Shown here one piece after another: positions 13,401 to 26,221 of a stretch of 64,000 bases of DNA. A program made the position numbers and the translations under genes. Positions within the stretch are counted from its first letter, which is position 1, and every line of letters starts with the position of its first letter. The notes under the pieces are model-generated. The model saw only the letters and a list, made by a program, of their open reading frames with translations. It made no database searches and was not told where the DNA came from. The stretch covers positions 4,590,501 to 4,654,500 of the forward strand of contig NC_059550.1 in NCBI RefSeq assembly GCF_905220415.1, in the 5' to 3' direction. This DNA comes from Colias croceus. Taxonomy: Eukaryota > Arthropoda > Insecta > Lepidoptera > Pieridae.

Positions 13401-14880
13401 ATCTACCAATCAAGTAGGACCCGGGCCGCGATTCTGCCATTTACGTATGCAAGCTGGCTCCAAAAATATTTTGCTTGACAACGCGGAACCAGATGTTCCA
13501 CCGGTTTTGTATCGACGACAAAGTAGATGTAACGAAAATTCTATATTCAAAGACCTTAATGATGGCATGGACAATTTTATAGATTTGGAAAAACAAGACG
13601 ACGATGCTAAAGTTAACAGCAACAGCAACAATGAGACAATAGTTGTTGAAAGTACACTGATAGATGTTCATGTTGATAATAACAACAAGGATTCAAATTC
13701 CAGCAATAAAAGTAATTCCATAAATCCGATACTTTTGAATGTTGTATCTTCGGCACCATTACAGCCATTGAAGACACATAATTTTGCTACTAATAATGAA
13801 CAGCATATAAACAATAATGAACAGAGCATTACAAGTCAACAGAATTCATGCGAAATAGACAATTTGTTGAGCGATTTTACTGTTGAAAACGCGGTTCCGC
13901 AAAAAGATCTCTCTCCAACTCCCATTGATGAAAATCCTAAAAAGGTTGAAGTTACCACCCCTACCGATAACCATGATGTGAAAATATTTAATTTCGACCG
14001 TTACGAACAAAACAAAGTAGCTACTCAATATGCAAGACCTCTTAAGAAGATAGATATGTCACAGTTTCACACTTTGGAAAACACAAAGATTTCCAAAGAT
14101 GCTCCTCCTCAAGGTGTATTACCCAACAAGTATAATAAGAAAATAGATCCAGCTTTCAAGCCCACAACACCGAACATAGTGAATGTCTATCCAAACTTGA
14201 CACAAACACATTTAAAAGTTAACGAAACTACTAAGATGTTTACAAATGAACAGAGTACAAGCTCACTATCAAGTGACGACAGCGCTGCGATGTTACAAAA
14301 GCAACAATTGTTACGCGTCGCCGAATGGGTCGAAAAGAATTTGGAACAACAGAATAATTTGAATGATCCTTTGGAAGACGAATGCAGTTTCGCAAACCGA
14401 GCATTGCGACGAGACAACAAAATAAACAGGCTCACTGAAACATTAAATGAACTGGCTCTTAACATGCCACATCCTGTCAGTAAATACTCTAAAGCTTACA
14501 ACCGCGACGCCCGTAACAATTGGATACAGAATTCCATTGCAACTCACGCTAATCCAGAGAAAGCAGCTAAACATTCAGCCAATATAAAACTCATGAACAA
14601 CGTCGGAACAATGGAAACTATTTTTCCAGTAGAAAGTGGTGACGCAACTGTGACGGAAATAAACGATAATACAAAAAGCCCAACTAGTAGTGAATTTGAT
14701 CCAAACAAAGAATTAAGAGAGGCTCTTAAAGCGAAAGGAGATAAAGATATATCGCCGGAAGATTTGGCACGAATGGAATACAATGTCAAGCAATTTTTAT
14801 TGAGCGGCCCGTATTGGGTCAACCCGAATTCGGTTGGTAGAAGCCGACGCACAAGCAGCAAAACTGAGACTGATGTATAA
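10471..14880 (+). CDS. BEGAIN/TJAP1-family scaffold protein with C-terminal PDZ ligand (5 exons)
   Basis: Exons 10471-10500, 10937-11109, 11784-11958, 12090-12173 and 12535-14880 join in frame and give about 935 residues. The start ATG has an in-frame TGA two codons upstream. Residues 11-126 form a coiled coil. Residues 127-167 (ERYKNDMNLAIQLLQC, then LPVDTQARVSQYV) match my memory of the conserved block after the coiled coil in vertebrate BEGAIN (brain-enriched guanylate kinase-associated) and TJAP1, which bind PSD-95-type or junctional scaffolds. The last exon is a long Ser/Asn/Lys-rich, probably disordered region with a small Cys-rich patch near its start (CDTCTCSKS). A more ordered stretch near the C-terminus includes SGPYWVNPNS. 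The last four residues, ETDV, form a class I PDZ ligand. The 30-nt first exon is the least certain part. Confidence 0.8.
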
Positions 14881-17800
14881 TTCCACACGTAGTTGTCTAA
14901 ATAGATAACATTCCAAATTAATTCAGAACAGTGTTCATAATTTATTTATACATACGCTTAAATACGGCTTCTAATTTATATAGAGTTTTCATCGCTAATA
15001 TGCTTTTGCAGGACGTACCTTAGATATTAATTGAAATATTGTGATGTGTGTAGAAGCTTTATTGTATAATTTAATTATTGTTTTTCAAAGTATTGTCAAC
15101 CCTTTCCGAAAAATTTGTTTTATATTAATGTTTGTGCTCCTAGTCTGTATTGATAAGTATTTTTAGATAGAATTATTATATAGTATAATGATTGTGATTA
15201 TAGCTTAATGACTTGTGTTAGTATCACAATTAAGTGTCTATCTTATTACTATCACGGTGCAGGGTAGAATCTAAATACTTAGAAATAATTTCCATATTCT
15301 GATGAAAAAGTTTATCAATAAAAACAGTTTTATGAAGCCCGAAATATATTTAAATTATTAAAAATAAATTTAAATTTATAAATAATTTATATGAAAATCA
15401 ATTTTAACCAAGGAATTATAAATTTCTTCTCTTCCGTAACAGCAAAGATCTTTTGTAAGGATCCATTCAGATCCTAATCCAAAGATTCTTATCTCATTGA
15501 ATCTTTTATAATATTATTATAGTTAGTTTTCTCTACTTATTTAGATTTTACCGTGTGCTCACAAATGAGAATGCAGAATACTGCATTATTAACAAATTAT
15601 TATATCTCGGGCAAATTTATACAAATGTAATCTCTATAGCAAATGCACATTCCTTGTTAATATATTATTGTATAAACCAATGTATGCAATATAATAAGAC
15701 TTGGCTAAATAATATACTGTAATTTCCATGTCATAAAGTAAATGGAGCTGCCATAATGAAATTCTAATATATTCTAGCATCACAACTATTTATAATTTGG
15801 ACATAAACAAGTTTCTAAAATATGTGATAAATTAAATTAGTACACAATGTACAAAATTATAGCACCACTATTTTGTAATGATGGTTAAGGTGAAAAATTA
15901 ATATCTCTTTGATTAAATAATAAAAATTTTATATTCCTTTTTGGAATATTAATGAATTTTTTTTTCACAGATTTATAGAAATTTTTTTTAGAATTAAAAG
16001 GAAACTACTTATAAGAAAAAGAAATATAAAAAAAATGGTTTGGTTTAGACAATCTAATTTAACATATATTTCCAATACAATAAACATTTAATCAAAGGGA
16101 TGTTTAATTTTTCAGAATTAGCGCTTTCCATATAGGAGAAATATTTTTAAATTGCAAGACAAAACTGCTTTCGTTAGATTGTACACAGTACGATTCACTT
16201 GCCAGTGCCTGAGGTGATGGAAGTATATTTTATCACATTAGTCACATTCTTAGATGAAATTATCCTTTGAAATATTGCCTTCACACTTGCATATTCATTA
16301 TTATATAAGTATCCGGGTGCTACTTTTATGTGCGTGTTAATCTTACATACAAGGAAATAAGGTGATAATTCTTAAATTATCTATGACCCTTTCCTTTTGT
16401 ACTCGTTTCTTGTTTTTTCTATATTCTTAACATATAAGTTTCTCGTTAGTTTTCGTACTATTCAATAATTAGGTCATAATTCTGACGAATTCAGGAATAT
16501 CAATATGAGAAAAAGATACTTCCATCAGCTCGAATGCGTTGCTTTAGAAGTGAATCGTACATGGCTTGTTCGTATTTAACCGCAACTTTGCATCTACTAA
16601 AGTCCACATCGATTCCGTCGATAAAACATTATTGGGAATAGCTATATACACAATTATTTACGCTTTCTGCTTACCTGACAGACAGCTGATTCAATATTTT
16701 AATACTTGTAGTGTTATTTAATGGGTGTTTTAAAAATACTTTAACTGTATAATTGAATGGATTTATATTTTTTAAATAGCGTAGTTAGGGTAATGAGAGA
16801 TTAGGATGGAATGTGGAAATTTTGCTATTTTTCGTGTGTAATTTATATTAAATAGCACAATTTTTGAGAAAATATTAGCCTCCGACTATTATTCCAAAAA
16901 TGACATTTATTTATTTGTTTTTATTTTGATATTTATGGTGTGATTTAACGATGTTTTTTTATGATTTTTTATTATTGTTTTATCAACGAATTTAATTACT
17001 TTATTAGGGTTGTATAGGAAAATGAGGTTGTACTATGAGGCACAAAGTACTTGGCAGAATCTGGATGAGATATGTTATGATCTGTAATTGTGTATGATTA
17101 TCTAAACGACTTTTATATTAATTTAAACCATAACTGAATGAAATTTGTTAGCACTGAATGGAAAAGATTTTTTGACGTGAAAAAGTGATTGTTTATTATT
17201 CTCGATTTTATTTCTATGTGGTAAAGAATATTACAAGAAGTGTTTTAACGATCTATGGATATAAATTCTGTAGTATTTTCGTTACTCGATTCTTTAAAAC
17301 TTACATGTTTTCCGTTTAATCTAGTCCCGTTTGAAGTTTGGAAATTTTACCAAGATAATCAATTTATTTTTGAGTTAAAATGATAAATCTTTCCTTAATC
17401 TGAAATTAATACTCATCATCCATCCACCTTATGTTCTTATAAATGATAGGAAGAATGCAAAATAGAATAAATAAAAAATATTTCCACAAGATCATATTAC
17501 GCTTCTTATAATACTCTTTCACGAATTAAACTATGTTTGTTTTTTGTTGAAACTAGTGTTAAGTTGATAGATCTGCTTGCTGAAATTTCACGAAATGCTA
17601 CGGCTGGTCCATACATAGCTTCGGCGGCGTAAATTGTAAACGTGTTTATTTATTAAATACATGGTGATTATATGGTATTTTATTTTACACCTCTATGTAT
17701 TAAAGTGATAAAATATTGAAATAAGAATGAAAGCTATAAAATTATTCATAGCCATTAGGCCGATTTTATTGTGAGCACTTATGATGATAGTATCTATTTT

Positions 17801-19569
17801 AAATGACTGCCAAATAAGATTGGCAATCATGGAACTATAGATGTTGGCAATCAACTTTTCTTTGCATTGTTTTTATTATGTCTATTTTTTCTGAAATTCT
17901 AAGTCTGAGAATGAAACAAGATGATAAAAGTACCAGTTTAGGAGCGGAAGAATTATGAAGATCACTTAGCTCTTTCTATTTACGAACGAAGGGGACTTGA
18001 AGGGAATGGAAAAGGAGTAGCAAATTAGAATTGTTGAGCAAAGTGAAAAGCTAGCAAAAAATAAGAAAGCCCAGTCTATTTTATATGTTGCATCATGTGA
18101 CCTCTGATTTTGATCACGATTACAAACAGTTAATGAGCCTGCCCTTCTCACATTAATAAAGGGTAGTTCAGTAAGATGTTCATCAGCGCATGTAATATAA
18201 AGTTTATCTTACAAGAAGCTAGTGGTGTTATCTTCAATCAGAATGACGACCTTCGCTTTTCCAAAATAACTTGTCCATTGTGTGCGTGGCCTTTACGCAG
18301 CATTGTTTAGAACGCTACTGATTTTTGTTCAACATGAAATTTTACCTTGAATGTTTTAATAATTAACAGCGCAGTTGTTTATTATTTTACGTCGCATTAA
18401 GCAATTTAACTGCTTAGAAGCTTCTTCATAGACATTAAATCAGGAGTTTATTCTAACAAAGAACATAAAAGACCATTACCTAGATAGTCGAGTGTCCTGT
18501 GAAAACCCAGGAAGCTTTTCTAAAGCGAAAGTCAATCAAATGTTTTGCGTGGAATACTTTCAATTCCTTACAAATATTGCACGGTTTGCTTCGCATTCTG
18601 CGGTAATGGCTTCGTAATAGCTCTTCAGTTGTTAGCTGCAAGTGAACGACCCGCCGATTCGCGACACGCGTCAGGTGGCCCAGCTTAAGCTATTCCTTAC
18701 ACAAATGCAAGGAAGAGGTCGTCGGTGGACGGACTATTTTCCCATAGTCGCAGGACGCTAAATATGCGATTTATATTGTTTGATCGGCTCTTCTTAATGG
18801 TGGAAGAATTTAGATCTAAGTTCCCTTTACATTGAATAATATTTATTGAGAAATGTGTTAAAACTTACAATTAATATAAAAGTTAGAAAGAACTGCTTAA
18901 GTTCGTACATTTATTAGAAGAAATATGTACATTTCTGTAATAAGTATAAAAATAAATATATCTTTAGTTAAATAAAAAATATCGGGCTATAGGAAAAAGA
19001 GGTTAATTTAATTTTAATTTTTATGTAGAGTTCTCGTACTCATTACCATAAGACTTATTAATAGCTTACCTAATGATTTTTGAAGTGTAGCCAACATTAT
19101 ATTATACACATGAATATTTAATACTTAAAGACTTTTTTTAATAAATCTGCAAGGTATAACCCTTGATACGGAAAAGCTTCGGAAAAGTATATAAATTCCG
19201 ATATGATCCCATTTATATTATTGTTACCATTGAACCTTGACCTCTTTAAAATTATGTCTCCCTTGTACATATGGATCGTCAGATACCTGGCAAAAACCGA
19301 CAAACTTTTTTTAACAAAAAATAAATCTAGTTAAACATTTATTATATATTATTATTATGCATAGGTAATAACAACGACGGGTAATATGAACTAACTTGCA
19401 GCAGAGTGTTAAGTTTAAACTTATCCGAGGCGGTTTCATCATTATTCATTAGTTACAAATCTATTACATATAATAAATCTGTAGAAGGGTCAATTCTGTA
19501 CATTGAAAATATTGAAAAAATAAATAGCAGGGGGTGTTACTGGATCGATACCAAACCCAAATATGTGAT
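14881..19569. other. 3' UTR and intergenic DNA, no gene seen
   Basis: AT-rich sequence after the BEGAIN/TJAP1-like stop. An AATAAA at 15317-15322 is a plausible poly(A) signal, and others occur further on. Short open frames here show no family resemblance and no splice continuity, and I could not support any gene or RNA. Confidence 0.5.
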
Positions 19570-19579
19570 TGAAAAAATT

Positions 19580-19624
<45 letters not shown>

Positions 19625-19954
19625 ATGTGAAGGCATCACGTGAAAACTAACGGTTCGATTTCGATGAAACTTGGTATAATTATACCTTATTATCCTGGGC
19701 GTAAAATAGGATACTTTTTATCCTGGAAAAATACGTAGAAAAAAAATAATCTTAATTTTTCAGTTTTATCCATAGACGTTGTTCCGTAGAACCGCGAACA
19801 CAGTTGCGTATTATTATAGGCCTAGCCGTATTTGGGAATTGGGTCCAATAGATATTTATAAGATGTTATTGTCAGAGGTACTCAAAATGGATAAATAAAC
19901 CATCCACGCGAAGACCGACATCCCCGCGGACGGAGTCGCGGGCGGAAGCTAGTA
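19570..19954 (+). repeat. interspersed repeat with (GTCT)n microsatellite
   Basis: A run of about ten GTCT units (19583-19624) is followed by a block containing CGATTTCGATGAAACTTGG and ending in GCGGGCGGAAGCTAGTA. This is the layout of a repeat family frequent in Lepidoptera. The CTAGTA end is shared with the copy at 9094-9276. No open frame of note. Confidence 0.7.
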
Positions 19955-20731
19955 GTTAATAAAAAATTAGTGTTCTACTGAACCATATCTACTACTTGTA
20001 GTTAAGGGGAGTCCTTTCAGCGAAGCGGAGTAAAATTGGTTTGCAAGATCAAATTTTTCATGTATTTGCAATTATATGACGCTTCTAGAAAAAATAATCA
20101 ATACACTTCAAGATATTTCCTAAAAACTGTGCTAATTTGTTACACAACCACGTGTATTTTGGTCGATCATATAAAATCATAAAAATAGGCTAAAATAAAG
20201 ATCGAAAACGAATTATTTATTAATGAAATTTCTGATTTTGGAAATAATTTTTATATAAGGATATGTATTTTGATGTACTGCAGAAAACGTGCTAAATTTT
20301 GGTTTTCTACTGAAGCCCTGTAATTATTAAATACATATTATATCTCAGAACTTAACGTTGCCCAGCGTTTTCTTTACAAACCGCGCTGCCCGCTACCCCG
20401 CCAGTCCTGATCAGGCGCTTGCTAACGTAGGACCTGTGTCAAATTATCTCCGCTCGATTTTACGTTTTGAGTAACGATAAATTATTGAAAATGGGTAACA
20501 AAACAAACAAAATTCGGAAGAAAGCAGTGTCAGTATCAAAAAAAAGAGTAAACTATAAGAAACGGTATGTAAATTGAGTAATATGATAAAAACGTAGTTA
20601 CTTGATGACACAGAATAAAAATATCAGTTGGTCATAAAGTTTCACCTCGTATGCTTTTATTTCAAAACGATAAAAGCTGCGTTACTGTGAAATAAGAGTT
20701 TAGTTTATAATAATTTGTTTTATATATATAA

Positions 20732-20914
20732 TACTAGTGGTCCGCCCCGGCTTCGCCCGTGGTACATATTTCGCAATAAAAGGTAGCCTATGCCCTTTTT
20801 CGGGTATCAAAATATCTCTATACCAAATTTCATGCAAATTGGTTCAGTAGTTTAGGCGTGATTGAGTAACAGACAGACAGACAGAGTTACGTTCGCATTT
20901 ATAATATTAGTATG
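20732..20914 (-). repeat. interspersed repeat, same family as 9094-9276
   Basis: Begins ACTAGTGGTCCGCC and ends GCATTTATAATATTAGTATG. The internal block with ATCAAAATATCTCTATACCA matches the copies at 48419-48962, and in reverse that at 9094-9276. Contains a short ACAG-type microsatellite. Confidence 0.7.
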
Positions 20915-23410
20915 GATTATTATTACGTAATTGGTGTATTATTTGCATAATTTTGGGGTATTATTATTAATTACAGTTGTTTATTTTAAGGAAAAAAACA
21001 ATAATGATTATTACTCGTAGTTAAAAAATAATTGATAATAGTCAAATAATAATGATTATTGACTTATAATAATTATTAATCACTACAGTAAAAGTTCCTC
21101 ATTGGCGGGGTATATGTTCCATAAAATATATGCCTCGAATACAGAAACCGTGAATACGGAATGGTAATTATTATATGGGATTATAGGTTCTACGTTATAC
21201 GTTCCTAGGTGACGATTGAGATTTTTTTCGTGTCTCATTTTTTTTAGTTGACATTATAAACTAGGAAGAGTGCAGTAGACGTTACTCGATCACAATTTTT
21301 GTAACGAATGTGAAAGACGAAACAATAAAACACGCAAAGCGGCTTTTACTATAAACGGAACTACATTTAAAAATATACTTTATTTATTGAGTTATAAGGT
21401 TGCTTCCATTCTGTTTATTTACGCTCCTTCTATGTCTCGTTTCAGCACCATACTATGCCTGATTAAATAAATAGATATTAGATAATAAATACAAGGGGAA
21501 GTGGGAGGCGGACACGCGCAGGCTCGCTCGCGCACCCTTCGCACATCTTACTGCCGCCACGTGATCGTAGTGATGTGACTTGACCAACGCTGTACTCGAT
21601 AGTTTACAAGAAAAACTATATTTTAACATATTAATATTTGACTTTAATATTAAAACTCTTTTAAAAATATATTAAAAATAATTTTGTGTTGTGTTTTGTA
21701 TCATACACTTTCTAATATTATGAATGCGAATGTATTATAGTGTAAATGTAAAGTATGTAATGTTACGATATTATATTTTAACCGCTAAATTGATTTTTGA
21801 AGGTTTTGGTAGGTATAGAATTGATATATATTTATATTGTTTATTATTTCATTTTAAATTATTAATTAATTCTTATTTTTATTTAACATTAAATACTATT
21901 ATTATTTGATTTATTATTAAAAATAGTACTAAACCCGATCTTTTATTTTCTTAATTTTAATAGTTAAGAAGTCCACACGTTTTTTTCAGATATTTCAATT
22001 ATACATTTTTTTTAAACTACTTATAATTAATAGAAGACTTTACATTATTATTTAAAATTACATATATTTATACTTTCTTCATACATTTCTCCTTTAATAA
22101 CATATTGAACAATATATTTTCTTATGTTACATATTTATTTACATAACTTATCGATAGCTCAACACGCAATTGATACCTACCCATCCCTATTTGTCACACA
22201 CACATTTATATAGTATCTATAGCTCATCTGCCTTCGATGCGCACTAAGCAATTTGTGCAATACACGCGCTCTATACTATTCTAATATACTCTAAGCTTCT
22301 ACTGGTAGCAGCAAGTAATATTTATTAGTTACACCAAGTACTTCCATAATTATGTTGTGCTAATTAATAAATTCCTAGTACCTACTTTATATCTCAGTTT
22401 ATAAAGTTGTAAATGCTTACTTTATTTACTTTTATATTTACAATCTGACACAAACACTTTTACATTGCTTACAAATAAAAATTGATCACAATTTACTTTT
22501 GATATATTTTACACTGTGGCATAGCGCACGTTACGAAAAACAAACGACGCGAGGAGCGCGAGGAGCGCGAGTCACGCGAACGGCCCCCCACACTTCACAT
22601 CCTAAAATCTTGCCTCGCGTTGAAATACCTCGCGTTAAGTATATAAATGTCCATTCTGTTCTTCATTCGTTCATTTAAACTTTTAAGGGATACAATGTAG
22701 AGATATAAGATAAAACTAATACCTAAACCAAAATGGTCAATAAGAAATATTAGTATAATATTATATGCATAAGTGAATGACTGAGTTATTGACAAACTAA
22801 GTTGACAAAACATTAAAGTACCACACAAATGATATACCTAACCTCCTTGTTTTAAAATTGGTTAAAAGCTAAGAGACGAGTCAAGAATCGTAATTGATTG
22901 CTAATAGTTTTCTAACGAACCGCTTAACATAGGACGTATAGCTATATAACAAAGAAAGTGTCGCTAATTTATAAGCGATTAAATAGTTTCAACGTGCGTG
23001 CTTCCTTCGTCTTATTCATATTGCCGTACAGTATACGGTTCATGTAGCGGTACTATCGAAATTTCTATACATTTCTTTATGTCAACGTTTTAGTTCTTTG
23101 ACCGTGAGACAATATGCAGCCCTACAAGAGGTCGTGCAAAATTCACATAACTCATGAGACAGGTTGTATAACATTACACTCTGGTCTCTGTGTGGTCCAG
23201 TTTCCATATGTTACGTTAGTTACGTTTTGTAGAATTGCAGTGCGGGTAATGTTCTTAAAGCGAAAAGGTAAGCTTTTAATGCTCGAAGCTAACAGTTTCA
23301 ACAATGAAATAGCCCTTGTTATTGATATTGTTAACGGGAATTTTTGGTGTATGCTGCTACCCATGTATAGGTCTACCAGAATCTGATGGCATATTTATAT
23401 TTAAGAAATA
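20915..23410. other. intergenic DNA, no gene seen
   Basis: AT-rich, with two GC-richer islands. 21480-21560 holds CGCG-rich sequence and a CCACGTGA motif. 22535-22590 holds a repeated GCGAGGAGC motif reminiscent of the minisatellite in the distal Helitron-like array. Nothing supports a gene. Confidence 0.45.
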
Positions 23411-23523
23411 AAAGATTTTCATGTGGCAACTTATTTGACAACTATCAAATTGGTTGTCAAATTATTTGTCTTTTTTGCAGTTGATGAATAATTTTTAGGA
23501 TTTTGTCTAAAAAATCTTCTAAA

Positions 23524-23661
23524 ATGTCGAAAAAGCCGCTGCGATCACAAGCAAGAGGTGTTGTTTATAATGTGTATAGAAAAACATTCGATGAAGAAGG
23601 GTCAAACATATCACAATTTTCAATTTTGAAGATTTTATTGGTAAATTGGACTTACCCGTTT
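23524..23661 (+). pseudogene. possible N-terminal fragment of a transposon protein
   Basis: An ATG opens a short frame beginning MSKKPLRSQARGVVYNVYRK and running about 40 codons before a stop. The basic start followed by an RSQARGVVYNVY-type helix resembles N-termini of transposon-encoded proteins I recall from insects, but I cannot name the family. It is cut short just before the TA-flanked element at 23693. Confidence 0.3.
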
Positions 23662-23692
23662 TGATACTTTAAATTAAAAAATATTATATGTA

Positions 23693-24899
23693 GGGTTGAT
23701 GCACCACTAGTTGACCATTTAAGCGGTTTTATCTTTAGCTATATATAAAAAACCTTATATATAAAAAAGGGTTATTTGTTTTACGTTCAATGTTATTTTT
23801 GGGACACAGATAATTGAATAGTCACTGCAACTATTGTTCTTAGTATCAATTTGATAACCTTTAAAGGTTTTATGAAAACTACTCTGAAAGTTACTTCTGC
23901 TAAAAGTACCAATACCTGACCACTGATCACCAATATCTGACCATCATTGCTTTAAAAGTTGACCATTTTCAAAATGGACAAAATGTCCTTCTTCGAATAT
24001 TAGTTTTGTTTAATAAATAAAAAAAGTCTGTATTTATATTGAAGTTTATTTTATTAAATGTTATAAATCATTCTTACAATACTGTTATTAATCCTTAATG
24101 ACTATACCTACGTACCATACAATATTTTCTTCTTTCTCTTTTTCCTTCGACACCCAGTAGTCTTGCCATTTCTTGGAAGTTGTAGCAAAGGGCAAGCGTT
24201 CAGTCTTCTTTTTTAACGGAGAATCAGAAGGCCATATTAAATGTTTGCCAAAAGCTGGGCTTATTTGCTGTTGCTTTTTAGTTATTAAATCTACTAATTT
24301 GGGCGAAGGAGGTTCAAGGAAATGACTGACTGAAGTTGATGTTGATTCGAGATGCATTGTTGGTGTTGGAATAGGACTTCGACGGCTTATATGGTTTGTT
24401 AAATTAGGTATAAGCACAAAAAAAGCAAGTCTTTCTTAGCAAAATATAAAGAACCAAGAGCTGACCATACTGGTCAACAATAGGCGAAAATTTGTTTTTG
24501 TTGCTCCAAAAGATAACCAGGCCGCTAAAAATCATGAAAAACTGTTCATGCCAAAAATGAAGCCGAAAGTCTATAACAGAATGGTTCAACATTATGCCCA
24601 TAACAAGACATATAAAGAGTAATCGATTGCATTCAAGATAAATTAAGATTTCCCAATCAACTCCCGATAAAAAACTCTTAGTAAAAAATGTGATTACTTA
24701 CTTAATTACATCTTCGTGTTGAAAAAATGTCAATATTTCTGACCAATAGCAGCAAGGTTTGTTTTTATTTTATAGATGATGTTGCTTTATAGAAAAAACA
24801 ATAAACTATCATCTGGGGCTGCCGTATTTTCTTAATTGGCGCGTATATATGAATTTTGGTCATGTATTGGCGCTTGGTCAGCTAGTGGTACATTGACCC
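23693..24899 (-). mobile_element. TA-flanked inverted-repeat element, pogo/Tc1-like, degenerate
   Basis: The ends are imperfect inverted repeats of about 25 bp: GGGTTGATGCACCACTAG at the left, and GGGTCAATGTACCACTAG when the right end is read in reverse. TA dinucleotides flank both ends (23691-23692 and 24900-24901), as for the Tc1/mariner/pogo superfamily. TGACCA recurs in the subterminal regions. A minus-strand open frame (24417-24088) is Pro/Ser/Lys-rich and has a SKKWQDYWVSKEKEKEE stretch like the C-terminal tails of insect pogo-type transposases. No complete transposase remains, so the element is inactive. Confidence 0.6.
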
Positions 24900-24901
24900 T
24901 A

Positions 24902-26208
24902 GGTAACTATAATATTGTTTGTTGATTAGAATATAATTTTATGAAAACTTATTATAGGAGTTTCCAATACGGCTATTCGTCAAGTCCAAGCTGTCCAAGT
25001 CAATTTTATAATGTGTGTATCTGTTAATACTTACGAAAATAAACATAGTTTTATTTTATTTTTATTTTATTTTATAAATAATTATAAGCAGTTTTGATCT
25101 ACATTATCATTATATCGATATTTTCACATGGCATACTGGTAATGAATATACAAATATAGGTAAGTATGTGTAAATAATAATATGTATTACCTGTATAAAA
25201 GTAATATGTACAATTGTATATTAGGTATACATGTAAGTATGTACCTATATAATATAGTGGATATCTCATTATTAAGTACAGTATTGTCCACTTATGTAAT
25301 GTGACTAATGATATTGAGGACAAAATAAAAAATAAGCAGTATCAAGATCGTTCAGTCCATTTTCCCTAGGGTTGCACACTCAAAATTTTGATTTCCCTAA
25401 TTGCCATCAGATTCTGGTTTACCTATAGTAACGACATTGGGAAAATTATGATTATGAGAGTGATAATATGATAATTTTTCTTATGAGAACTTATGTGCTA
25501 TAAAATATGTGGTTTGAGAATATTAACTAATCTTTTTGCTTATACGTTGAAGTTTTAATTTGTTTGACATATTTTTCTGACACAATTTTAGCAACTATTT
25601 TATTGGGTTTTCTGGGGGTTATGTTTACTGAAATGATCTAAATGCCGTAAAAAATCGAACGTTAAAACGCGATTTATTTTTTTATTAAAAACGTTATGAA
25701 TTTTGGTAATTTTTAGTGATTTAAATATAAATATTTTCCAAGTAAGTAGTAAAATATAATTCAACTAAGTTTTAAAGGGCATAATATTCATTTTTTCCTA
25801 CTATACGGACAGGGCATTAAATACATATGTTTGAATAGTTATTTATTTCAAAAGGTTTTTGTAGGTAATTAGTGTAGCATGTAATGTATTCAGAGCAAGA
25901 ACTCTTAAGAAAAAGTTAATTTAAATCTTTGTGAAAACGTTAGGAATTTAACAAGATACAATATGTATAAGCATTGGATATCTACTACGAATTTTTAGTC
26001 ACATAAAATTTGATATATTAATACGGTACCTACTAAATATAATTAATAGTTCATAGACGTTGTGGATATATCAGAAATTATGCATTGCAAAATGATGCAT
26101 TCTAAGTTCTAACCTCTATGTAGCGCTCGGGCGGAACATTTTGTGGTTTTGTCTTACCCTTGTATAAAGTCAAGAAGGCTGATAAACATCTACAAAGCTT
26201 TTTTTCAG
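24902..26208. other. intergenic DNA upstream of the small membrane-protein gene
   Basis: AT-rich, without a supported gene. A polypyrimidine tract with AG at 26207-26208 looks like a splice acceptor, so a 5' non-coding or short coding exon of the next gene probably lies in or before this stretch. I could not place it. Confidence 0.4.
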
Positions 26209-26221
26209 TGTACGATCCGAG

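Noticed and set aside
20491..20564. Possible first exon starting MGNKTNKIRKKA with a GTATGT donor
   Set aside because: No continuing exon in frame was found. It may be the remnant of a transposon gene, but the support is too thin.
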